A stretch of 64,000 nucleotides of DNA. Origin: Takakia lepidozioides (Eukaryota > Streptophyta > Takakiopsida > Takakiales > Takakiaceae). The DNA lies in NCBI GenBank assembly GCA_030704615.1, contig CM060732.1, forward strand, positions 38,483,053 through 38,547,052, in the 5' to 3' direction. Of this stretch, positions 30,824-43,130 are shown one piece after another (position 1 is the first letter of the stretch; each line of letters begins with the position of its first letter). The translations under genes and the position numbers were made by a program. Under the pieces are notes generated by a model. It saw only the letters and a program-made list of their open reading frames with translations. It was not told where the DNA came from and did not search any database.

Positions 30824-32459
30824 ATTTCTGCTTCGACATCGTCCACAATGAAGGCATTGGGTCGCCAGCTCGGCAAATCTGCGAGGAGTGAATTGCGCAA
30901 GGCTCTCATCCACGGAACCAGGTCGGTTGTCCGATTCCTCGCGGATAGGATATAGGCAACTGGTATACCGTTCAACCACTCGTCGAAGGCCATCAACGTG
31001 TACAATGGGAACTGTTGGAATGCACAATGTAAGATGGTCAGAGCATGCAAATTCCGCTCAGTTCTGCACGAGAAGACTTCATAAGAGTGATGAGGTCTGC
31101 AGCGGTTCACAATGGGTCTGCCCCTCGGTCTTCCTCAACGTACACATGAAAACATACAGAAAGGGTCAGCACACCAATTTTTATGTGAATGTTGCATGGT
31201 ACTATGCTATCATGCTCGTACAAGTCCATGGAATCGTTCGAATAGTACCTTGTCATGATTTGTCCCAAATGTTGCATCACATGCAACGATACGGTCATGT
31301 CCTAGTTCCAGCATTCGTCGTTTCTGCCACGGAGTCTGTATGCCAATAGTGAATGTCAAATCTCCATCAAAATGCTCGAATGTTGGCTCTAATTTCTCCT
31401 CTTGATAGAAAAAACGGACGCAGGATTCTGGTCTCTCCACATGCGCACACTCTTCGCATCATCGGCGTGTTTTTTGAAGGTTTGTCACGCACGTTTCTCG
31501 GCAATGTTGCGAACATCTTGCTCCAACAAGAAATCATCGCGGGTCCATGCATCGCCCAAGCCGGTGTTGTTCATCACGTGCTCTTTATTCTCCATCATGA
31601 TTTGGGCAACCGACAGGCCTCGGCACAAACACTCAACGACCCAGGCTTTCAATTCCTCGCTAATGTGTGGTGCATAGGCGTGGCGGGTGTTCCTGAACTC
31701 TGCGGACTTCCCATGCGAGGGTTTCCCTTGCGCATCTATATGCTCCATGTTGTTGTAGTATGTGAGGACACAGATGTCAGGGGCGAGATAGCATTGCCGG
31801 ACCTTGAAACAACATTGGCAACCACGCTCGTAAGACTCTCCATACTCTGACTTCTTTCTCCTTGGGCCTTTATGAGGGCAAGATGTCGATGTCTTCCACA
31901 ATAAATGCCACAAACACTCTGTTAGATACTCATCAATTGGTGAATCTGGTTGCACCTTCCATGGCTCTGGAAAAATCCCACTGAAGGGAGGATTGTTTGC
32001 CGCCTTTCTTGGTGTGTCGTCAACAAGAACAGTGTCCTCATAAGTCCATTCTGGCCAGTCTGCCCACACCGTAGACAAGTTCTTGAAATATAATGGCTTT
32101 GAATCAGACCCCTTACGGCATGAGAGGACTGGATCCTCGTCACAGTGAAGGGCATCCCACTGGAAAACCAAGTTAGTGTGGGCTGTAAAAATATAGTCCA
32201 CCATTGGGAAGAAGTTGCGAGCTTGGCAACAAGACCACACCGCCACCTCAAAGTGTTCAAAACACTTTTGCAAAAAGTCATAACAGCGTGGTCTCAAAAC
32301 TACCATCTTCTTGCCACACATCTTCCCCACAAAACCTTTGGGAAGGGATGCAGTCCCATTAGCATAATGAAAAGATTCACATAACAGACCATTTAAGTCC
32401 AGAATTAGTAAATGCTTCCTCGTTGGTCCAGGAAGTAAACTGACATTTGGCTTCAACAT
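30824..32459 (-). pseudogene. FCP1-like domain fused to SWIM/MULE-type transposase, N-terminal part
   Basis: From ATG at 32459 the minus strand is open for 324 codons (to 31485). Residues about 15-180 form an FCP1/NIF-like HAD phosphatase fold: LLILDLNGLL (second Asp replaced by Asn, as in a known plant subgroup), VVLRPRCYDFL, VAVWSCC, EDTVLVDDTP and GIFPEPW. Without a stop it continues into the N-terminus of a plant SWIM zinc-finger/MULE transposase: GCQCCFKVRQCYLAPDICVL, EHIDAQGKPSHG, APHISEELKAWV and TRDDFLLEQDVRNI. Further exons (one T lost in a T-run near 31422) give FTIGIQTPWQKR, ACDATFGTN (first catalytic Asp), a GT-AG intron near 31250-31045, then FPLYTLMAFDEW and FIVDDVEAEI (second catalytic Asp). 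There a CACTA element cuts the gene. The rest is at 51816-53571 on the other strand. Confidence 0.75.
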
Positions 32460-32638
32460 GTGAGCAGGAGAAATTAAAGCAACCTGCTTGTTTGTTTTGT
32501 CCCCGTCTGCATCTTCCTCCCCATTTAAACTCCCACATACCTACATACCAGAATCCGGTGTGCCCGGCGGCTCTGTCCATTGCCCCCTAGACTGCTACTG
32601 CCTTTGTACGTGACAAGGGCTGAATTTCCACGTGTACC

Positions 32639-35625
32639 TCACAGCTGGCCTGTATCCTGCTGCTGCTCGGTCAAATTCAAAAGATCATCAGTGACAGGAA
32701 GACATAAGGGCTTAGAGTGAGCACCAGTTACCGTTTGAAATTGGGATTCCAAACATTTTGATGCTGTCACAGCAGACGTATCCATCGTAGATGTCACTGG
32801 TCCTGCGCCTGGTAGATTAATCCCCAATCTGGTCACAATGGCTTTCTGGTACTCAATCATACTCTGCATCTGTAATTTTAATTTGCCATGTCACGTCCTT
32901 GTGATTCCACCAGTTTGTCCAAGCCATCCATCCTGCCAACTACTGTAGAATATGCGAGACTTCCCTCCTGCCAATCCATGAAAACTTGCCCAAGTATGAA
33001 TCAAACCAAAAAAACCTAGCATGAACAACCATTGGAAAGAAAACCCAGGCCAAAAGCCGTGAAAAAAACCCTAGCAACCTGATGCAGCAACCACTCTAGC
33101 AAACGTGGAAAACACACTTACCCGCCTGTCACTCCCAGCTGACAACCGTGACACTGAACCCTCTTGAATTTCATATAATGTAGGAGGGCACCCTGATAGT
33201 GTTTCCTACAATTAATCCATGCCACAAACAAACCCATGCCACAAGTCAGTAAGCAATGTGAGGCTAACTATATACACATAGCAATTCAATGAGGAACAAA
33301 ATACAGAGTCGTGATGATGCCACTTACCAAGTGTGCTTCCACCATTGCCTTCCCACCACGGCCAGTCTTGGTAGGATTCAGAATTGCACCATTTGCCTTC
33401 TTCATGTTGCCCGACACTTTGTGGAACACCTCTGTCTGCCAGTAACTTACAAGCTTGTTCCATACCTCGTCAGATACAGTATTGGGTTTCCCCTTACCAC
33501 CCAACCACGTAGTGTGTGCTTCATAACGCTGGCTCTTCATTATTCTGCCAATTGTTTGTTTTAGGTGGAAGTCTTTAACTTGTGTGGCGTATATGAAAAT
33601 AGCTTAGCCAGGTGATCTCTGATTTCGTATACAACTTCATCAGGTTGGTTGTTGATGGCAAGGGAACAATCTAGCTTGCGATAAGCCTGTCCTTTAAGGG
33701 CAGCGTGCCATACATTCCGGGTCTGACCATACGGGGCTCCTTTGAGGTTCGTCAAAATCACCGTGGGAGGAAGACCTGTAGCTATTCTCTCTTCCTTCAC
33801 CTTGGCAGCTTCATTTTTGGCTGAGCTATTAGCCCTCCTTAAAGCATTGGTTCTATCATTCTTTGAAACGGCACCCTCCCCTCCTTCAAAGACCTCCGTG
33901 CGCTCAGGAGAATTCAAAGCAGGATCCTGCCAAGTAGGGACTGGTGGCCATGGCTGTTGGCCAGAAGGCCGAGGACCATACTGGCCATACTGTCCATAAG
34001 CAGGAGGATATTCCGGTGGCCTGCCACCCCATAGCTATTAGGGGGTGGCAAATATGGTGGAGGAGGATACTGGCCATACTGCCCATATGGAGGAGCACCA
34101 TATTGACCCTGACCATACTGAGTGCCAGACTGTGGGTACTGAGGCATACCATAATAAGGTGGAAGTACTGGTGGCACAGAACCCACAACGATGGGAGAGT
34201 TAGGGCCACCTCCTGCGTCCTTGTGGGCGCCATCTCCATTGCTAGCAGCAGGGATCGTGGATCCAGTGCGCTTGTGCTTGCCTGAAAAGAAATTCCCCCA
34301 GTACAATGTGGGTGATTACACATACATATAGGCAGCAAGCAGCAAATCCTTGAAATCAATATAACAAACTGGAAGCACATATCATTTGTAAATACAAGAT
34401 TACCCAAAACTCAGTATGATCTTGGGCAGTAAATCTCCCAAATTTGATTGGCCCCAATGATGTCCTCCCAGTACATTTTTGAGCCCTCTTAGGTATGGGG
34501 TGTTCCTGAAATCCATAGCAAGAAATTCAAATGGACAAACCTGATGGGTCCATGAGAAGTATCCCTCCAAGTTTTACTGATATTCTGGGTGCATAAGTAA
34601 CCCAAGTATCTCTATAAGTAGCCATTGTAGCTTAGTACCAGGACGTTGGTTTCATGGGGCAAAGAATTTGAACATACCTGAAGTCTACATTGGCCTGACA
34701 TCATGCCTTTGGCACTTCAACTTGTCTAGTGGAAATCATTTTGATTGTGCCTTGGCTGACCCCTGCATTGTCCAACTTCCCTGTCTTGACAGACATACCC
34801 TATCTCTTCATGATCTTACCATACCCTATCTCTTCGTGATTTTATCAAAAACATACATAATTTGAATCATGGTCATTGTGAAGAACTATAACTCACAGAC
34901 GGAGAAGGTGTTCGTAGTGTAGATGATGGGCGTTTTTGTCCTGCGACATGAGCATGGGCATGTTCTCCTCGGCTTGCCGTGGCATCCGCCGACGACGCAC
35001 TCGCCTCGCACTGGCGTGGGAGGAGTGGATCGTCCTCATCGTCCTCAGAAGAGCCCTCATGCAGAATCGTAGTCTTCATCGTCTTCAGTCTGGCACTTTG
35101 CCTTGCAGGACCTTGATCCCTAGCTTTTTCCTTCGGAGCGCGTGGCTTGCGAGGGCGATTCGCTCCCGCAAGCCTGCACAAACACCTCCATGACCTCCCT
35201 CTCAAACAATCACAAACAAATGCAAGCATACATACCCTAATACTCTTAAGCCTACGCTGAACCAGCCGCACCCTACCAGGACGTAATGGCTACCCACGAA
35301 TGACGGCGGACATCTCCCGCCTAATGACACACCCTCCTCAAACCTAATCGTCACTCACTGCATGTTGTTTGCCTCTCTATTTGTACAAGTCGCAGCTACT
35401 CGCCCCCATTTGTGCTATGAAGCTTATGATCGCTATAGGAAGGTTAGAGGATAAGGCGAATCGCAAGTTTAGTGGGTGGGTATCCAAAGTCAGGAACTAA
35501 ACTCACCCATCTATCGACTGCTTGAACGTTGCTTCCACCTCCTTTATGGCAGCAATCCGGCGCTCTCGGAACTTCTCGTACTCAGTGAGAGGGACTGTCA
35601 CTTCGAAGACCTTCCGCTTCACCAT
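32639..35625 (-). pseudogene. CACTA TNP (Transposase_24-like) protein, decayed
   Basis: Exon 1 is 35625-35507 (MVKRKVFEVTVPLTEYEKF, donor gtgagt) and exon 2 is 35173-34897 (basic RPRKPRAPKEKAR, then acidic EDDEDDP). Exon 3 starts at 34281 with a Tyr/Gly/Pro/Gln-rich stretch (PPYYGMPQYPQSG, YGQYGQYPPPPY). Exon 3 then runs into KNDRTNALRRANSS and, after a frameshift near 33590, into VWNKLVSYWQTEVF and ANGAILNPTKTGRGG. The W..LV.YW pattern and the NP-T-GRGG pattern are typical of the plant TNP/Transposase_24 domain. Further exons (TLSGCPPTLYEIQEGS near 33200; a coiled-coil-like stretch LQMQSMIEYQKAIV near 32865) end at a stop near 32639. One-base indels at about 34030, 33590 and 32880 break the frame. 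The gene is divergent from Tnp2 across a 190-base gap. Confidence 0.6.
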
Positions 35626-36357
35626 GGACACTCAGAAACGATACTTATAGTATACTATAGATATAGAAATAGCACATTGGCAGCTGGTGCAAAACTAGAG
35701 ACAATGCACTGTGCGTAGCATGCAAAGAGGGAAGGGGTGACGTTCAAAGCATGTACAGTGCAGGTGGCGAACGGATGCGTAGGCGTAGAATAGATGACCG
35801 TCTATGACGAATGGAAGAAGCTTATGCCACAAGGAATGGGCATACAAAAATGCTATGCAACTGCGATGAGTGTCATGGAGGAAAAGTACCGTTGTTGGAA
35901 ACAGTGAGGAATCATTACATGATATACGGGAGGGATCCTCTTCTCCAACGCTGTTCTCTTCCGGTAAGATCGTCACTTTCCCTTCAACACTTTAGTTTGA
36001 ATTTTGAATGCAACGATCCTCTTCTCCACATGTCGACATTTCGTTGGGTGATTGTAGTCAAGAAGTCATAAGATACAGACGTGACTATAACTACGCCACT
36101 TCCGTTATCACTTTAATTAATGCACATGTCGTGTTTTCATTGGTCATGTGTAGTCATGTAGTCATATATGACTAAGTAAGTGACTGGAACTATGACTTCA
36201 ATGGTTACAAATGTCGTGTTTTGATTGGGTGTATATTCATAAGATACATACGTAAATATGACCGCATCACTGCAACGTCACCGTGCCTCCTATGTCATAA
36301 TATGAACAAGTGTCACATCATTGTTGGTCCACTCACAAGATGACTATTGGGATGCAG
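35626..36357. promoter_or_regulatory. divergent promoter/sub-terminal region with AGTCATA words
   Basis: Between the TNP-like start (35625) and the Tnp2 start (35811) only 185 bases are available for two divergent promoters. The Tnp2 first intron (35964-36357) contains repeated GTAGTCATAT, AGTCATAAGAT and ACATGTCGTGTTTTCATTGG words. These resemble the CACTA sub-terminal repeats at 30.1-30.8 kb. An inversion breakpoint may lie near 35.63 kb. Confidence 0.4.
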
Positions 36358-38485
36358 GGATGTGAATATTTAGATGATGAAGACGAAGGCCCTGCGGCAC
36401 AGCGGGAGCCCAATGTCACAGAGAACGCAGATGAGAGTGGTGGATTGGAGGTAGAAATGCAGCGTGCATTGTAGGAAGCGTTTCTCTTTGCAAATGCAAA
36501 CAGAGAGGACCCCATTCATGGTGGAACCGATCACACATTTGCCGATCATGACGATGATCTCGACGATTCCGGAGACAATGAATTTGATGAGAATGCTCAT
36601 CTGCACGTTGATCCCGAGTATGATAAACTCTTCCGACAGTCGCAATGTCCACTTTTTGAAGGGTGCTCCATCAGCTGGCTGCAAGCAACTTTGACGTTGC
36701 TGAACGCATGCACTACCCACAAGTGCACCAATGCATTTGTGGATGAGCTTCTGGGATTGTTGCGTTAGAGTTTTTTGCCTAAAGATAATTCATTGCCGAA
36801 AACTCACTATGAAGCAAAAACCATGATTGCCAAGATGGGATTGCAGTACACGATGATTCATGCCTGTGAGCGTGGTTGTGTACTCTTCCATGGGGAGTAT
36901 GAGAATGTAGACATTTGCCCAATGTGCCGCAGTTCCCGTTACATTCCAGGTCGTGGAAGTGTGCCCAAGAAAGTATTGCGACACTTCCCTGTCATTCCAA
37001 GGTTGAAACGTATGTACCAATGTAAATCGATCGCTAACCTCATGACATGGCACGACAGACATAAGAGCCAGGATGGGTTGGTTCAACATCCAGCTGATAG
37101 CAAAGCATGAAGACACATTGACACCACATTTGCGGATTTTGCTGCAGAGCCACGATCTCTGCAATTTGGATTGGCCTTAGACGGTGTAAATCCCCACGGA
37201 GCTCAATCCACAAGTTGGAGCACATGGCCCGTTCTCTTGGTCAATTACAATCTGCCTCCGTGGTTAATGGCCAAAAAGTTCTTTGTCATGTTAGCGCTAT
37301 TGATTCCTGGTAAGGAATCTGTTACCTCGGACAACGTAGATGTTTACCTGATGCCCCTAGTGGAAGAGCTACTGGAACTATGGAGAGGGATTGCAGCTCA
37401 TGATGGTCGTGGTCAACGCGAATTCACACTGAGGGCAGTGTTGATGTGGTCAATCCATGACTACCCTGCATATGGCTTGCTCTCAGGTCAAGTGACGAAA
37501 GGTTATGCTGGTTGTCCAGCTTGTGGACCCGGGGTGACTTCACAGTAGTTACACACATGTGGAAAAATTGTTTTCCTAGGCCACCGAAGATTTTTGGCCT
37601 GCAATCATCCATATAGAAGGTCAAGAATGTTCAATGGCTGAGCATGGAACTCCTCCAAAAACGCAGATTGGAACACAAATCAAGGACCTTGCAACAGCGC
37701 GCACTGCATGGGTGGAAAACGGAGGGACGCCAGATAGCAGGACAGACCCAGCAAAAACTCATGGAGTTAAACGATTGTCAATTTTATATGTCTTACCTTA
37801 TTGGGAGGTAATTCTTTCATGGCCTTTAAATTGGCTGTGTACATTTTGCGTTTTCTGTTTAAATTGTGATGAGTAAATGCTCAATTGCTTATGTGTTCAT
37901 TTTGTAGGGTCTCCTCATCCGCCACACGTTTGACGCAATGCATTGCGAGAAGAACTTGGCTGAAAATATTATTAAAAATATCTTTGGTGAGAAAGACACA
38001 TTGAAAGTTCGCCGTGATTTCGAGCTACTTGGGATGCGGCCGGAATTGTGGCTACAATGTGATCCTGACAGAGCAGATACGTTAATTATGCCTCCTGCCC
38101 CTTATGTCCTCACTGAGGCTGAGTTACAAGTCTTTCTGGAGATTGTGCAGAACTTGAAAGTGCCAACAGGCTACGCATCACTTTCAAAAAGCATGTGGTG
38201 AAGAAGAAGTTGTCTGGCATGAAATCACATGACTATCATGTGCTCATGCAGCAAATTATACCGCTTGCTATCCGTGGGCTCATGCCAAGTGGTCCTCGAA
38301 GGGCCATTTTGCGAGTATGTCGTGTATTTAAGAAGTTGTGTGCAAAAGTGGTGAATCCTGTAGAGTATGAGGAATTGAGAACTGAAGCAGTTCTCACTCT
38401 GTGTCTTATAGAGAATGAGTTCACCATCATTTTTTGATGTGATGACACATCTGGTTGTTCACCTAGTGGATGAGTTGTACTTACT
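35811..38485 (+). pseudogene. CACTA transposase Tnp2, 5' part
   Basis: Exon 1 is 35811-35963 (LCNCDECHGGKV, VRNHYMIYGRDP), exon 2 starts at 36358 and exon 3 at 37908. Exon 2 keeps one frame for about 400 codons. It shows DICPMCRSSRYIPG, LMTWHDRHK, FGLALDGVNPHG, STSWSTWPVLLVNYNLPPW and YGLLSGQVTKGYAGCPACG, the Transposase_21 pattern with its conserved Asp. Exon 3 gives IRHTFDAMHCEKNLAENI and KLSGMKSHDYHVLMQQ. In-frame stops lie at 36472, 36766, 37108 and 37546. Frameshifts lie near 37634, 38190 and 38425. After HLVDELY the gene is cut by a 9.3 kb element and resumes at 47769. Tnp2 cuts and moves the element. This copy is dead. Confidence 0.85.
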
Positions 38486-38500
38486 CAACGACGCAATGGC

Positions 38501-38545
38501 GTGAGCCTTGCGCGTGAGCGCGCGAGCGTACGCTCACGCCAGCTG
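38501..38545 (+). repeat. left terminal inverted repeat of the 9.3 kb element
   Basis: GTGAGCCTTG, CGCGTGAGCG, GCGAGCG and CTCACGCC line up with the complement of 47709-47753, with a few mismatches and small gaps over about 45 bases. Confidence 0.6.
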
Positions 38546-38953
38546 ATGTGGCGGCAAATGATGATGTAGCACTGCACCGTCATCAGCCACGTCAACACTA
38601 ACATGCGCCGCCTATAACCGAGGATGGTCCTATGACCGTGGGATTAATGCAGGGAATCCTTGGCTGAATACAATCAAGACTACCATGAGGCCTACAATTG
38701 TAGCATCCAACATTGTGCAATTACAAATGTTTCTTTCACTTTTACAATTACGAGGACGAGAAAATATCCTCACAAAGTGTGCGCCATAGAGGCTGCCACG
38801 AGAAGACCAGAGTCCCTCCCCAAATAACAATGAGAGTTAGGATCATCTTCAAAAGATGATTGCAGTGTATAGCGACAGGAAGACATGTAGACTTCGAACG
38901 GTGCAATGATGCATGTGCTTATAAAAGTTGTCACTCAGAACTCACTCAGTATA
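38546..38953. other. left arm of the 9.3 kb element, no gene
   Basis: Four hundred bases between the left terminal repeat and the nested CACTA element. Only short frames without motifs are seen. Confidence 0.4.
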
Positions 38954-39459
38954 CACTACAACAAATTGCGGCTTTTACGTCTCTGTGTTATGACTGCAAA
39001 TGCAGTCATGGAAGCCATTTACGACTTCCTGACTCTGCAGACGTAAAGACCTAGTCAGTTGTGACATGGCAGATATGACTCTCCAGGCTGGCTGTCACGT
39101 GGCGCCAGAGCAACTGTGGGGGTAGTCATACACGCTGGCATTTACTGAATGACTGAACGGGTCCATGTCAGCCGCTGTGTAATAGAGACACGTGCTCTCT
39201 ACAGAACACGCCACGTGTCAGACTGCGACGCCATCCGACTGCAGAGGAGGGAATCAGACGTCAGCATGTGTCGCATCGTGATTTTGACACGTGGTTCCTC
39301 ATGTCAATTGACAAGCGTCGCTGTTGGGGGTTGTAGATTTACTTTATTGTTATTATAATTACTAAAATAATAATAATAATAATTTGTTATTATATTAATA
39401 TTACTGACCAACATGGGACAGTGGCACATTATTAAATAACGAATTTTTGAAATTATATT

Positions 39460-40560
39460 CTTAGATAAAATATTTATTCACTCAGATACCAAAACACACC
39501 CTTACGGGGAAGGAGAGTTTGCCTTAGTGCCTGTGCTGAATTGCATCTGCTACTGTTACCTGTTTATGGATACTTTTTTATTGTCACTTTGGCAGTATCA
39601 TATCAAAGTCACTCCAAACTATCTACCATCTACCCATGACCATCTACCCATGCAGGTTTCTTGTAGCTATCCTTCCACAGGGAATCATCGGTAATCTGGA
39701 GCTTGAAATCCGCTTTCTTGGATGATCTGGACCCACACTCTATCCCTGCTCCTTCAGCTATCCATGCCTCTGCATAGATCATGCATATTCCTTGCATTGC
39801 TGTTAGCAGCTGACAATGACAGCCTACATTTGTTCCAGCAAACACCCAACTCAACTTACCACACTAGTTCCTATTCTCAATTGCATCTGTTACTCTCTGT
39901 AATCCAACAGGCATTTACCTTTTTGCCTCGGTTGTCCCACCATTGACTGGGGTCAGAAAAGTATTCATTCCACAGCTTCCCCTCATCTCCGTTAACTGTT
40001 TTTCGATACTTTCCTGTTGGCACATTGGCAATATCATGTCAAAGTCACTCCAAACTAGATTCACTCAACCAGCTAACTTGCAGACATTGAAATTTAGGGC
40101 CGGTTCTGATAAGAGGGAAAAACAGGGTGAATGTGTGGAAGAAGGTGCCTTTATTAGCAGTGCTTGATTTTATCAATTGTGCCGCTACTCCTGCGGCTTC
40201 CAGTTCACCATCTACCCATGCAGGTTTCTTATAGCTAAATCCACAGGTAATCATAGGTAATCATGTGCTTGAAATCTGGCCCTCTTGGATGAATCTGGAC
40301 CCATACTCTATCCCTGCTCTTTCAGCTATCACTGCTTCTGCACAAATCATGCATACTTCCTTGCCTTGCAGCTGATAATGACAGCCTACATTTGTTCTAG
40401 GAAACCAACTCAGCTTATCACACTAGTTCCTATGCTGAATTGCGTCTGCCCTCTATAATCTAACAGGCATTAACCTTTTCCCTCGGTTGTCCCACCATTC
40501 CACAACTTCTCCTCGTCTCTGTGACCTGTTTCTGGATACTTTCATGTTGTCACATTGGCA
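39460..40560. repeat. repeated block inside CACTA element
   Basis: Blocks CCATCTACCCATGCAGGTTT, CACAGGGAATCAT and CTGGAGCTTGAAATC recur at about 39640, 40200, 41825 and 50540. CACTCTATCCCTGCTCCTTC and CAGCTATC follow in each copy. The interior of the element is therefore made of several diverged copies of one unit of about 0.6-1.2 kb, also present in the outer CACTA element. Confidence 0.65.
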
Positions 40561-40599
40561 TCATGTCAAAGTTCAGATCGACATCTAGTACAATTCCAC

Positions 40600-41310
40600 C
40601 ACGAACCTCTTTGCTATTTTGCAGGGCTGCCAGGCTTGCACACATGTTGCAAATGTAACAAACGCGATGTGGTTGCGCTGCAGTATCCCTTCCCACACCA
40701 CTTGCTCATAGACCTCTCCAAAGGGCCTCCATCCCGTGCCACTGTTGTGCATATCCTGGGATCATCATCCTCCATGCACCCCAATTTGGCATACAAGTCC
40801 ACAAGGGCATAGTTCAGAACAAATTTGTTTATTTCCAGCTTGGACGATCAACATCACAAACCCCGTCTTCACTCATTGCCTACTCTAGTAAGTGCAATTA
40901 TGGGCTAGGCTGGTACCACATCTCATTCAGCCATATTATCAAAACAACCATGTATCCTTGTAGTTGCACCCTGCAACCTTGGCATACATGTCCACTACGG
41001 CAACGTTCAGAATCACATCAAATACAATACCAGCTTTGACAATATCACCGTGGACCTTTGTACCCTTTTTCAGGGCTGCCAGGCGTGCATTTGACATACA
41101 TATCCACCAAGGCAGTGTTTAGAGTGACATCTAGTGGTACAATTCCAGATTTGATAATGGACCTTTGCGTCCTTTCCAGGGCTACCAAGCTCGCATTTGA
41201 CATACATGTACACCAGGGGAATGTTCAGAATGACATCAGGTACACATTCCAGCTTTGATGATGTCACCATGAACCTCTTGGCCCCTTCCCAGGGCTGCTA
41301 GGCTCGCATA
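40600..41310 (-). pseudogene. PPR repeat fragments
   Basis: Minus-strand words in three or more frames: YASLAALGRGQEVHGDIIKA then CVPDVILNIPLVYMYVKCEL (41300-41170), and MDLYAKLGCMEDD (about 40800). These are the 'A.ASL.AL..G..VH..I.K.G' and 'LV.MYAKCG' segments of plant DYW-group PPR proteins. Stops and frameshifts are frequent, so no product is expected. Confidence 0.7.
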
Positions 41311-41329
41311 TGCATATTAACAAACACAA

Positions 41330-41560
41330 ATGAACATGACCTGGTTTGGCTTCATCCTTTCCCACATCATTGTTCTTAGGTTTCCAAAGCCTTACTCCCA
41401 CACCTATGCTACACACACCTTACAATCATGGCAGTCCACAACACCCACATCTCATTTAGCCATGTTGTCGAACTCTCCCTTTGCATCAGGCTTGCTGCAC
41501 CCACATTTGGCATACATGTCCACTAGGGCAGTGGTCAGAATGACAACTAGTACAGTTTCA
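41330..41560 (-). pseudogene. PPR repeat fragment
   Basis: The minus strand reads DMYAKCGCSKPDAKGEFDNM followed by a stop, then KVCVA-type debris where family members read VSWNAMI. Same ancestry as the fragment at 1.4-1.6 kb, with which it shares flanking words (AACAAACACA, TTTCCAAAGCC). Confidence 0.65.
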
Positions 41561-41779
41561 GCTTTGACGATGGCACATGGCCAAGAGATATCCCAATATC
41601 CCGCTACCAATGGGTTCAATGCATACTCTTGTCACATTGGCAGTATCATGTCAAAGTCACTCCAACTAGATTCACTCAACCAGCTAACTTGCAGAATTGA
41701 ACATGAAAATTTAGGGCCGATTCTGATAAGAGGGGAAAATAGGGTGAAATGTGTTTCAGAAGGTGCCTTCATTAGCAGT

Positions 41780-43130
41780 GCTTGATTGTATCAATTGTGC
41801 TGCTGCTGCTGCGGCTTCCAATTGACCATCTACCCATGCAGGTTTCTTGTATCTATCCTTCCACAGGGAATCATAGATAATCTGGAGCTTGAAATCTGGC
41901 CCTCTTCCACACTCTATCCCTGCTCCTTCAGCTATCTATGCCTCTGCAAAATCATGCATACAACAATCATCCAGCAAACACCCCCAACCCTACTTATCAA
42001 TGAGCAATGAGCTAACTTACATAATTCAATATGCATCTCAAGGCCGAGTCTGATGAGAGGGCAAAACAGGCTGAAATAGGTCGAAGAAGAACCCATAGAG
42101 GATTTGACCGACCATCAACCCAAAATGACCTTGTGTGTGCTGCTTGTGTCTTGTAGTCAGGTAATGTCGGATTGGTCTGTGAGAACCAGCACGGTGCAGA
42201 TGAGCAGGCAGAGATTGAAACACGGCCTGCTAAGACCAAGCTGACTCTCCCAAGAACCTTGAAACAGGAAGAATACCAAATCATGGTACTAACAGGAGCC
42301 AACAGCCCACATTTGCAGGATGGACAAACTTCTTCACATCGTACATTAAGGAAAAGCACACCTTGCCATTGCGGTTGTCGCACCATCGTGAAGGATCTTT
42401 AAAAATCTCATGCCAACTCTGCTCCGTGCTGCAAATGAAGGGCCGAGTCTGATGAGAGGGCAAAACAGGCTGAAATAGGTCGAAGAAGAAGGTGCCCTCA
42501 CCACATTGTCCTCGACCTTGTGTCATGGCCCATGGAGGATTTGACTGACCATGAACCCAAGAGGACCTCTTCAGTGTGCTGCTTGTTTCTGTAGTCAGGT
42601 AATGTCGGATTGGTCAGTGAGAACCACCACGGTGCAGCTGAGTGGGCAGAGATTGAAACACGGCCTGCTAAGACCAAGCTAACTCTCCCAAGAACCTTGT
42701 AAACATCAGGAAGAATACCAAATCATGGTACTAACAGGAGCCAACAACCCACATTTGCAGGATGGACAAACTTCTTCACATCGTACATTAAGAAAAAGCC
42801 ACACCTTGCGATTGCGGTTGTCCCACCATCGTGAAGGATCTTTTAGAAACTCATGCCAGCTCTGCTCCGTGCTGTAAAATCAGGGCCGAGCGGGTAGAGA
42901 TTGAAACACGGCCTGCTAAGACGAAGCTGACTCTCCCAAGAACGGCGGGCTCCCAGCCGAAACCTCCTCGCACACATACCGTAGCGTTTCTAGGGTTGTT
43001 TGCTCCAAATGCGAAGGTTGATCCAACTGCGGGCCTCCCATGCATGTTTGCCTCTCTCCGCTCGCTCGCTCTAAGTCCCAACCTCTCTCTCTCTCCCCTC
43101 CGCTCGCTCTAAGTCTGTTCACGCTACCGT
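41780..43130. repeat. dispersed repeat blocks shared with 1.6-2.3 kb and 51 kb
   Basis: At least three tandem-like copies (about 42010, 42290 and 42720) of the unit containing GAGTCTGATGAGAGGGC, GGAGGATTTGAC, ATGTCGGATTGGTC and CGGCCTGCTAAGAC. Identity to 1684-2010 is high by eye. The last copy runs into a C/T-rich leader-like stretch (CTCTCTCTCTCC). Confidence 0.6.
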
